Assembly (NCBI RefSeq): GCF_025642135.1
Contig: NZ_CP106793.1
Span: 3,531,001-3,595,000 of the forward strand
Length of the DNA stretch: 64,000 nucleotides
Direction: 5' to 3'
Source of the DNA: Streptomyces cynarae
Lineage (GTDB): Bacteria > Actinomycetota > Actinomycetes > Streptomycetales > Streptomycetaceae
This document shows positions 26,813 through 34,327 of this stretch, piece by piece; position 1 is the first letter of the stretch; the number at the start of each line of letters is the position of its first letter. A program made the translations under genes and the position numbers. The notes below the pieces were generated by a model that was not told the origin of the DNA, did not search any database, and saw nothing but the letters and a program-made list of their open reading frames with translations.

Positions 26813-29044
26813 GTGCAACCAGGGCTGAGCGTGATCGTTCACGGCCCCGAGACCCAAGGCCACCTGGGCGAGCTTCTCGACGCCCTCACGACCCAGCCTT
26901 TCGCCGAGGCCGAGGTGGTGATCGCGGCCGTCGGCGACTGGGCCCGACAGGAGGCCGAGCGACGCGCCGCCGACGACCCCCGGATGGTGGTGGTGTCGCT
27001 GCCCGAGGGCACGAGCGACGGCGCGGCCCGGGTCGCGGGCGCCGAGCGGGCCACCGGCCGCTGGCTGCACTTCGTGCACGCCAAGGACGGGCTGCCCGTG
27101 GGCGCCGTGCGCACGGTCGCCGACCGCACCGCGGAGCTCGGGGACTCGGCGGACGTCCTGGTCGTGGACCACCTCCGCTCGACCTGGCAGACCTCCGGGG
27201 CGCCCAGCGAGGACCACCGGTTCCTGGCCCGGGCGAGTCGGCGCGGCGTCCCGCTCGCCGACTTCCCGCAACTGCTGCGGCTCACCCCGGTGCTGGGCAA
27301 TCGAGTGATACGCGCTGATTTCTGGCGAAACCAGGACATCGCGGCTATCGCGGACGGCGACTTCCGTGACGACGAGGCGTACACCGCGCTCGCCGTGCTC
27401 CTGCACGCCGACCGGATCGCCGCCCTCGACCACGTCGCGTACGAGATCAGGGAACTGCGCGAGGAGAGCCTGCCGCCGGTGACCGCCGCCCAGCGGTACG
27501 CCGTGATAGAGCGGTACGAGCGGCTGCAGCAGGTCCTGGCCGACCAGGGCGCGCCCGAGGGACCGCGCGCGGTGCTGTACGACGTCATGGTCCGCGACCT
27601 GCTGCGCACGTTCGCGCGCAGCAGGATGCCGGAGCAGGTCGCGCGGGAGTTCTTCGCCCGCGCGTCCCGGGCCGCCGTGCGCTGGCGGCCGGAGCACCAC
27701 CAGCGCCCGGGCGGATTCGAGGGCATCCGCCGCTCGCTCCTGGAGGAGAACGCGTACACCCGCTACCGCGCCTTCCAGGCCGCCAACCAGAAGCGGCGCG
27801 AGGTGAAGTCGGCGGTGACCACCGGCAAGCGGGAGGTGGGCGCGAAGCTGCGCGACCACCGCTACCGGCGTGCCCTGAGCGAGCCCGTCGACCCCAACCT
27901 GGCCGTCTTCTCGGCGTACTGGGACCGGGGCGTGGCCTGCAACCCGGCCGCGATCGCCGCGAAGCTCACCGAGCTCGCCCCGCACATCCACCAGGTGTGG
28001 GTGGTCGCCCGGGCCAAGGCGGCGCTGCTGCCGCCGGGCACCGACCACATCATCGCGGGCACCCGGCGCTACTGGGACGTGATGGCACGTGCCAAGTACC
28101 TCGTGAACAACGTCAACTTCCCGAACTCGGTGGTCAAGCGCCCGGACGCGATCCACCTCCAGACCCACCACGGCACCCCGCTCAAGCGCATGGGCCTGGA
28201 CCAGCTGGACTTCCCGGCCGCCTCCAAGGGGCTCGACTTCGACGCGCTGCTGGCCCGTATCGACAAGTGGGACTACAGCCTCTCGTCCAACAGCCACTCC
28301 ACGCGGATGTGGGAGCGTGCGTACCCGTCGCGGTACACGAAGCTGGACCACGGCTACCCGCGCAACGACGTCTTCTACTCGGCGACGGCCGAGGACATCC
28401 GCGCGATCCGCGAGCGCCTGGGCATCGCCCCGGGCCGCCGGGCCATCCTGTACGCGCCCACCCACCGCGACTACGAGGCCGGCTGGACCCCGCGCCTCGA
28501 CCTCGCCTCCCTGGCCGACCGGCTCGGCGAGGACACGGTCCTGCTGGTCCGCGGCCACTACTTCTACGGCGGCGCGGCCTCCCCGCTGACCGATCTGCGC
28601 CGCTCCGGGCGGGTGGTCGACGTGTCGTCGTACGACCCCGTCGAGGACCTGTGCCTGGCGGCGGACGCGCTGGTCACGGACTACTCGTCCATCATGTTCG
28701 ACTACGCCAACCTCAACCGCCCGATCGTGATCTACGCCGACGACTGGGAGACGTACGCGAAGACGCGCGGCGTCTACTTCGACCTGATGGCGGAGGCACC
28801 GGGCCAGGTGGCGCGCACCCAGGAGCAACTGGCGGCGGTGTTCGAGACCGAGGCGTGGCGGGACGAGGCCGCGCGGAAGTCGCTGACCACCTTCCGGCGG
28901 CGGTTCTGCGAGTTCGACGACGGGCGGGCCGCGGAACGGGTGGTGCGCCGGGTGTTCCTGGGCGAGAGCGAGGAGTCGCTGCCGCCGGTGATCCCCGTGG
29001 ACGAACGCATCCCGGCCCCGACTCCTGAGGAGGCGAACGCGTGA
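26813..29044 (+). CDS. Two-domain wall polymer enzyme: degraded GT2 + CDP-glycerol transferase (paralog 4)
   Basis: 743 residues from GTG 26813 with GGGAGA 5-6 bp upstream; homologous to the 5661-12398 set. The GT2 domain has lost its motifs: AAVGDWA where VDDxSPD should be, and VHAKDG at about residues 88-93 where DxDD should be, so it is probably a binding or scaffold domain. The TagF-like domain is intact: LQTHHGTPLKRMG with His453, RGHYFYGG and TDYSSIMFDYANLNRP. It lies directly behind tagGH, suggesting that this is the polymerase feeding the exporter. The next gene overlaps it (GTGA), implying coupled expression. CDP-glycerol as donor is inferred from the family. Confidence 0.88.
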   Translation: MQPGLSVIVHGPETQGHLGELLDALTTQPFAEAEVVIAAVGDWARQEAERRAADDPRMVVVSLPEGTSDGAARVAGAERATGRWLHFVHAKDGLPVGAVRTVADRTAELGDSADVLVVDHLRSTWQTSGAPSEDHRFLARASRRGVPLADFPQLLRLTPVLGNRVIRADFWRNQDIAAIADGDFRDDEAYTALAVLLHADRIAALDHVAYEIRELREESLPPVTAAQRYAVIERYERLQQVLADQGAPEGPRAVLYDVMVRDLLRTFARSRMPEQVAREFFARASRAAVRWRPEHHQRPGGFEGIRRSLLEENAYTRYRAFQAANQKRREVKSAVTTGKREVGAKLRDHRYRRALSEPVDPNLAVFSAYWDRGVACNPAAIAAKLTELAPHIHQVWVVARAKAALLPPGTDHIIAGTRRYWDVMARAKYLVNNVNFPNSVVKRPDAIHLQTHHGTPLKRMGLDQLDFPAASKGLDFDALLARIDKWDYSLSSNSHSTRMWERAYPSRYTKLDHGYPRNDVFYSATAEDIRAIRERLGIAPGRRAILYAPTHRDYEAGWTPRLDLASLADRLGEDTVLLVRGHYFYGGAASPLTDLRRSGRVVDVSSYDPVEDLCLAADALVTDYSSIMFDYANLNRPIVIYADDWETYAKTRGVYFDLMAEAPGQVARTQEQLAAVFETEAWRDEAARKSLTTFRRRFCEFDDGRAAERVVRRVFLGESEESLPPVIPVDERIPAPTPEEANA

Positions 29045-30717
29045 CGACGGCCGTGACCGCCGAGACCCGAACCCCCGATGTGACGATCACGGTCATCGTC
29101 TACAACGACGCGGAACGCCTTCCGCGTGCGGTGGCGTCGCTGCTGCGGCAGACGCACACCAACATCGAGGTGATCATCAGCGACGACCACTCGACGGACG
29201 ACACGCCGTCGGTGGCGCGGAGGCTGGCCGCCCAGGACGAGCGGGTGCGTTATCTGCGCCTGCCGGAGAACAGCGGCGGGTGCAGCGCACCGCGCAACCG
29301 GGCGCTGGAGATCGCCCGGGGGCCGTATCTGATGTTCCTCGACAGCGACGACGAACTGCCCGAGAACGCGGTGGAGTTGCTGCTGGCGGCGCACCGCGAA
29401 CGGGAAGTGGACTTCGCGATGGGCGCGGTGGAGCGGGTCCGTGTCGACACCGGTCGGCGCTCGACCTGGATGGCGCACCTCGTCGCCGAGCGGCGCACGG
29501 TGGAGGGCATCGACGCCGAGCCGGAACTGCTCTTCGAGCACCTGTCGACGAGCAAGATGTACCGGCGGGAGTTCCTGGACCGGCACCAGCTGCGCTTCCC
29601 CGAGGGGATCCACTACGAGGACCAGCTCTTCTCGGCGCAGGCGTACTGTCTGGCCCGGTCCTTCACGATCATCCCGGAGCCGGTGTACCGCTGGTACATA
29701 GCGCCGTTCGTGGCGGCCGAGGCGGCGTCGATCTCCAACCAGCGGCACAAGCTGTCGAACGTCAGCGACCGCATCTACGTGCAGACGCTGATCGACGAGT
29801 TCCTGAAGGAGAGCGGGCACGAGGGGCTGCGCCGGCACAAGGACTACAAGTTCCTCAAGCACGACTTCCGGATGTACGCCGGTGACCTGCCCTACCGAGA
29901 CGAGGAGTGGCTGGCCGGTTTCGCGGACATCGTGACCCCGTATCTGGAGGAGCTCGCCGACGACGCCTACGCCCGGCTGCCGCGAGTGGAGCGGGTGGTG
30001 ATCCAGCTCATCCGCGACCGGCGGCTGACGGAGGCGCAGGAGGCGGCGCGGGGGCTGGGCCACGGCGTGGCTCCCCGGACGACGTCCACGGACGACTCGG
30101 GGGCCGTGTACTGGGGCTCGCAGGTGCCGGCGTCGTCATGGGCGCGTCGGGAACTGGACGTCTCGGACCTGGAGTTGGAGTACCGGCCGTTCCCGAGCGC
30201 GCTGTTCCGGCATGAGATCACGTCGGTGGAGCCGGGCCCGGGTGCGTCGGTGAACCTGTCGATCCGGACCTACGACCCTGGTCTGCGGCTCCCCGTGGGC
30301 CCGCAGCGGGCGAGCATCGTGGTCGCGCCCGGGCGGCGCCGCCTGGTGACGGCGTTCCGCCTGGACCCCGTGCGTCCCGGTGTCTTCGAGGGCCGGGTGC
30401 GGGTCGACCTGGCGGCGGCGCAGCTGCCGGTCCAGGGATTCCAGGGCATCCGCCATCCCATGCTGCGCCTGGAGAACCAGGGCCTGTTCAACACGGGCGT
30501 GCTGCTGGCACCGCTGACGTTCCCTGCGCTGACCGCGACACAGGTGGGCACGCTGCCGCACGAGGTGACCGTGGAGCCGGAGGGCCGCGGGGCGGGACGC
30601 CTGCAGATGCGGTGGCGACCGGTGGGCGTCACGGCGAAGGTCGGTCCGGTGGTCCGGCGGGTCGCGGGTCCGCGGATGCGGCGGGCCGCACGGCTGGTGC
30701 GGAGCGCGTTGCGGTAA
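29041..30717 (+). CDS. GT2 glycosyltransferase with C-terminal accessory domain
   Basis: 558 residues; GTG 29041 overlaps the stop of paralog 4. GT-A motifs intact: VTITVIVYNDAERLP, SDDHSTDD, NSGGCSAPRN, LDSDD. A KMYRREFLDRHQLRFPEGIHYEDQLF acceptor-region block follows. The second half is a beta-rich domain and a basic C-terminal tail (RMRRAARLVRSALR), probably membrane-associated. Paralogous to 16501-18114. Likely adds a sugar to the polymer made by its coupled neighbour. It ends the tag-like operon: a strong intrinsic terminator follows at 30832. Confidence 0.86.
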   Translation: MTTAVTAETRTPDVTITVIVYNDAERLPRAVASLLRQTHTNIEVIISDDHSTDDTPSVARRLAAQDERVRYLRLPENSGGCSAPRNRALEIARGPYLMFLDSDDELPENAVELLLAAHREREVDFAMGAVERVRVDTGRRSTWMAHLVAERRTVEGIDAEPELLFEHLSTSKMYRREFLDRHQLRFPEGIHYEDQLFSAQAYCLARSFTIIPEPVYRWYIAPFVAAEAASISNQRHKLSNVSDRIYVQTLIDEFLKESGHEGLRRHKDYKFLKHDFRMYAGDLPYRDEEWLAGFADIVTPYLEELADDAYARLPRVERVVIQLIRDRRLTEAQEAARGLGHGVAPRTTSTDDSGAVYWGSQVPASSWARRELDVSDLELEYRPFPSALFRHEITSVEPGPGASVNLSIRTYDPGLRLPVGPQRASIVVAPGRRRLVTAFRLDPVRPGVFEGRVRVDLAAAQLPVQGFQGIRHPMLRLENQGLFNTGVLLAPLTFPALTATQVGTLPHEVTVEPEGRGAGRLQMRWRPVGVTAKVGPVVRRVAGPRMRRAARLVRSALR

Positions 30718-30831
30718 GGGTGCGGGGCGGCGGAGGCGAGCAGAGGTCTGTTCGCCCCCGCCGCCCTTGCCCTTCCCGCCCCCTGAGGGCTGCGCCCCCA
30801 GACCCCGCCGTCGGCCTACGGCCTCGTGCTC

Positions 30832-30872
30832 AAACGCCGGAGGAGCTGAAAATCAGCCCCTCCGGCGTTTTT
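30832..30872 (+). terminator. Strong intrinsic terminator after tag-like operon
   Basis: AAACGCCGGAGG (30832-30843) pairs with CCTCCGGCGTTT (30859-30870). An inner GCTGA/TCAGC stem closes a 3-nt AAA loop, with one mismatched pair between the stems. A TTTTT run (30868-30872) follows. The same hairpin body is, from memory, widespread behind Streptomyces genes. Confidence 0.88.
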
Positions 30873-30930
30873 GCGAGCGGGGTACGAGGGCCGGCCCCCG
30901 ACGAGGTCTGGAACGAGCCCACGCGGGGTG

Positions 30931-31990
30931 CCGGGCAGAGCCCCGCGAGGGGTACAGGGGACGCAGTCCCCCCACGGCCAGGGGCAGAGCCCCGCTGAGG
31001 GTACAGGCGAACGCAGTCCCCGCCACGACCCAGGAGCAGAGCCCCCGCCGGGGGTACAGGGAAACGCAATCCCCGCCAGGGTCCAGGGGCAGAGGCCCAC
31101 CAGGGGCGCAGGCGACGCAATCCCCGCCACAGCCCAGGAGCAAAGCCCCGCCAGGAGCGCAGACGACGTAGCCCGCCGGGGTCCAGGAGCGGAGCCCCGC
31201 CAGGGCACAGGCGACGCCATCCCCGCCACGACCCAGGAGCAAAGCCCCGCCAGGGCACAGTCGACGTAGCCCGCCGGGGTCCAGGAGCGGAGCCCCGCCA
31301 GGGCACAGGCGACGCCATCCCCGCCACGACCCAGGAGCAAAGCCCCGCCAGGGCACAGTCGACGTAGCCCGCCGCGGCCCAGGAGCGGAGCCCGCCAGGA
31401 GCGCAGACGACGCCATCCCCGCCACAGCCCAGGAGCAAAGCCCCGCCAGGGCACAGTCGACGTAGCCCGCCGCGGCCCAGGAGCGGAGCCCGCCAGGAGC
31501 GCAGACGACGCCATCCCCGCCACAGCCCAGGAGCAAAGCCCCGCCAGGGCACAGTCGACGTAGCCCGCCGCGGCCCAGGAGCGGAGCCCGCCAGGAGCGC
31601 AGACGACGCAATCCCCGCCACAGCCCAGGAGCAAAGCCCCGCCAGGGCACAGTCGACGTAGCCCGCCGGGGTCCAGGAGCGGAGCCCCGCCAGGGCACAG
31701 GCGACGCCATCCCCGCCACGACCCAGGAGCAAAGCCCCGCCAGGGCACAGTCGACGTAGCCCGCCGGGGTCCAGGAGCGGAGCCCCGCCAGGAGCGCAGA
31801 CGACGCCATCCCCGCCACGACCCAGGAGCAAAGCCCCGCCAGGAGCGCAGACGACGCAATCCCCGCCACAGCCCAGGAGCAAAGCCCCGCCAGGAGCGCA
31901 GGCGACGTAGCCCGCCGGGGCCCAGGGGCGGAGCCCCGGGGGGTTGAAGGGGCGGAGCCCCGGGGGGTTGAAGGGGCGGAGCCCCTGGAG
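30931..31990. repeat. Minisatellite of alternating 50- and 48-bp units (98-bp dimer)
   Basis: The motif CCAGGAGC recurs at 31134, 31183, 31233, 31281, 31331, 31379, 31429, 31477, 31527, 31575, 31625, 31673, 31723, 31771, 31822, 31873; the variant CCAGGGGC ends the series at 31922. From 31183 to 31771 spacing alternates strictly 50, 48 (six 98-bp dimers). The 50-bp unit has GAGCGGAGCCC and a GACGCCATCCCCGCCAC tail; the 48-bp unit has GAGCAAAGCCCC and a GTCGACGTAGCCCGCC tail. Dimers at 31379 and 31477 are identical and the one at 31575 nearly so. Degenerate units precede (30931-31133). Three copies of a 24-bp repeat with GGGGCGGAGCCCC hairpins follow (31924-31990). No gene is seen here. Confidence 0.93.
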
Positions 31991-32028
31991 GACGGGACGG
32001 GTAGGGGCGGCGGGGGCGAGAAAACCCC

Positions 32029-33603
32029 CTAGCGTGCCACCACCTCGTACAGCACCTGCCCCCGAGGTCCGGAAGCCACCTTCCGCAAGGCGGCGTCCCC
32101 CGCCGGCAGCCCCCCGTCCGACCGGCGCTGGACAACCCACCGCACCCCGTACTTCCGCAGCACCCCCAGCCGCTCGGCCCGCGACGACCCGGTCGCGAAG
32201 TACGTCCGTACCGCCGCGTCCCGCCGCGCCTCGTCCGGCAGGAAGAAGTCCGGGTAGCCCGGCGCCACCGTGTACGCCCCGTACGCCGGGATCTGCCGCG
32301 CGGGGTTCGTCTTGGCCATCACCACGTCCCCGTACCGCACCCACGGCGTGATCCAGTGGTACCCCACCCACGGGTCCCGGTACTTCTCCGCGACCGCCTC
32401 GGGCAGCGCGCTCCGCCCCGTCACGTACCCGACCGTCTGGATCTGCGTCCACGCCCCCACGGCCAGCGCCGCGGCCAGTACCCCGGCCGCCACGTTCCGC
32501 AGTGCGCCCCGCGCCGCCCCGGCCACCTCGACGGCCGCCGCCAGCTGCGCCGGGATCAACACCGCCGGCAGCGCCCGTCCCCAGGAGTAGTGGCCCGTCA
32601 GGCCGCCCAGGCCGAACAGGAGCACGCCCAGAACGAAGAACAGGACCAGGGGGTCCAGACGGTCCCGCCGCGCCCGTACCCCGAGCGCCACCACGCCCAG
32701 CAGCACCAGGCAGAACCGCGGGAACAGCTGCTCGTACAGCGGGCGGTGGATCTCCTCCAGGCCCCCCACACCGAACAGTGCGAAGAAGTCGTAGTACGGC
32801 CAGAGCGCGAGGATCACGGCCCCCAGGACGAGCCCGGCGCCAAGACGCAGCCACGTCCTGAGTCCGGCACGCGCCCCGACCACCGTCGCCAGCGCGCCCA
32901 GCGTCGCGACCACCCCGGTGAACTGGTGGCTGAGCAGGATCACCGCCCACAGCGCGCCGAGGCCGAGGAACGCCACCCAGCCGCCCTCGCTCTTCAGCGT
33001 CCGAGCGAGCAGCGCCCAGAAGTGGAAGGCCAGCCCCAGCGCGAACACGCTCGGATACGCCACCGTCAGCGCCAGCGAGTTCAGCCCGATGAAGCCGCTC
33101 CAGTTGAACACCTGCGTGCCCCACAGGAACACCAGGCTCAGCAGGGCGAGCGGCGGCGCGAGGCGGTGCGGGCTCAGCGTGCGGACGTACCGCCACACGC
33201 CCGTCACCAGCAGCGTCAGGCTGATCAGCGCACCGATGCGCAGGACCACCCAGACGGACAGCCCGGTCACCCGGGCCACGACGCCGAGGAAGAGCATCCA
33301 CGGCGAGTAGTACGGGCTCGGCGTGTTCTCGTCGACCAGCGGGTTGCCGGGGTCCAGCAGCCGGTGCCGCAGCCGTTCCACCGTCGCCGCGTGCATGCCG
33401 AGGTCGCCGACCCACGGCAGCCGCACGATGACGAGCAGCATCAGCACCACGAGCAGTGCCACCACCGCCCACAGCGCCGCGCCGACCGCGCCCTGCGGCG
33501 TCCTCACGGCCGCGAGCGGGCGCCAGGGCCGCCCGAGCCGCTTCCCGCCGGACCGGCCGCGAGCCTCGTCGGTCCCTCCGGCCCCCTTCGCTGCGATGCT
33601 CAT
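32029..33603 (-). CDS. Polytopic GT-C-type membrane glycosyltransferase
   Basis: 524 residues; ATG 33603 overlaps the stop of the gtrA gene (ATGA), so the two are co-translated. About 11-12 hydrophobic spans follow a basic Gly-rich N-terminus. The first extracytoplasmic loop (GDLGMHAATVERLRH) carries an Asp/Glu pattern expected for GT-C enzymes. The C-terminal 130 residues are soluble, ending RKYGVRWVVQRR...GQVLYEVVAR. Together with the flippase-like GtrA it probably moves a sugar from a polyprenyl-phosphate carrier to a surface glycan. A reading-frame extension upstream of 33603 lies over gtrA and is rejected. Confidence 0.8.
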   Translation of the reverse strand: MSIAAKGAGGTDEARGRSGGKRLGRPWRPLAAVRTPQGAVGAALWAVVALLVVLMLLVIVRLPWVGDLGMHAATVERLRHRLLDPGNPLVDENTPSPYYSPWMLFLGVVARVTGLSVWVVLRIGALISLTLLVTGVWRYVRTLSPHRLAPPLALLSLVFLWGTQVFNWSGFIGLNSLALTVAYPSVFALGLAFHFWALLARTLKSEGGWVAFLGLGALWAVILLSHQFTGVVATLGALATVVGARAGLRTWLRLGAGLVLGAVILALWPYYDFFALFGVGGLEEIHRPLYEQLFPRFCLVLLGVVALGVRARRDRLDPLVLFFVLGVLLFGLGGLTGHYSWGRALPAVLIPAQLAAAVEVAGAARGALRNVAAGVLAAALAVGAWTQIQTVGYVTGRSALPEAVAEKYRDPWVGYHWITPWVRYGDVVMAKTNPARQIPAYGAYTVAPGYPDFFLPDEARRDAAVRTYFATGSSRAERLGVLRKYGVRWVVQRRSDGGLPAGDAALRKVASGPRGQVLYEVVAR

Positions 33604-34112
33604 CGTGCTCCGCTGCCCTGCTTGGCCCCGTGCTGGAACACCCATGTCCGGTACACCAGGAAGCGGAACGCCGACGCCAGCACGATCGACAGCACCTTCG
33701 CCACGTTGGAGCCGATCGGCCCGTTCATGCCGAGGCCGTGGTAGCCGAGGTAGAACAGGACGCTCTCCATCACCACGCCGACCCCGCTGAAGACGAAGAA
33801 CAGCATGATCTGCTGCCGGGTGCGCGAGGCCCGGTCGCGGTAGGCGAAGAAGCGGAAGCCGAGGTAGTTGGTGCCCATGGCGACGACGCTGGCGAGCACG
33901 GTCGCCGTCATCGGGGCCCATGCCAGACCGTGCAGCAGGGCGTTGAAGACGAGGATGTTGACCGCGACTCCGCTGCCGCCGACGACCCCGAACTTGATCA
34001 CCTCGACCGCCAGCCGCCGGACCCGGGAAAGCGCCGGGACGGGGGCGGGTTGGACGCTCGCGGCAACCGGGCGAGCGACCTTGGGCCGCTGCTCGGTGAG
34101 GTTCACAGACAC
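33600..34112 (-). CDS. GtrA-family membrane protein
   Basis: About 170 residues with four hydrophobic spans (VIKFGVVGGSGVAVNILVFNALL, then MTATVLASVVAMGTNYLGFRFFAYRD). The GtrA/DPMS family moves or anchors polyprenyl-phosphate sugars for surface glycosylation. GTG 34112 (VSVNLTEQRP) is chosen because GGAGGA stands 8 bp upstream; an ATG at 34145 has none. Overlaps the following GT-C gene, making a two-gene unit. Confidence 0.87.
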   Translation of the reverse strand: MSVNLTEQRPKVARPVAASVQPAPVPALSRVRRLAVEVIKFGVVGGSGVAVNILVFNALLHGLAWAPMTATVLASVVAMGTNYLGFRFFAYRDRASRTRQQIMLFFVFSGVGVVMESVLFYLGYHGLGMNGPIGSNVAKVLSIVLASAFRFLVYRTWVFQHGAKQGSGAR

Positions 34113-34276
34113 GGGTGGGGGTCCTCCAACTCGTCCGACGATCACGCCAAACCTGTTCGAACGTCCCGTCTAACAGGGACGAGTAAACCGAAGGGTTGGA
34201 CTCCCCTAGGTCTTGGCAAGAAAGCGTCAGACTACGTTAGCCGATGAGCGATCGCGGGCATGCTTCGGGGATACGC

Positions 34277-34317
34277 ACATGGGGGCGCCCACTCCTCACC
34301 GAGGGGCGCCCCCATGT
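34277..34317 (-). terminator. Terminator of the glutamate dehydrogenase gene
   Basis: ACATGGGGGCGCCC (34277-34290) pairs perfectly with GGGCGCCCCCATGT (34304-34317) over 13 nt. It lies 11 bp beyond the dehydrogenase stop. Confidence 0.82.
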
Positions 34318-34327
34318 CGTACCGGTC

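Noticed and set aside
30931..31990. CRISPR array
   Set aside because: Both alternating segments are conserved between copies; there are no unique spacers and no cas genes nearby.
30816..33472. Long minus-strand open frame through the minisatellite with repetitive translated sequence
   Set aside because: Unit lengths of 48-51 bp change frame from unit to unit; it stays open only because the repeat lacks stops. No signal, motif or codon bias, and it overlaps the glycosyltransferase gene in the wrong frame.
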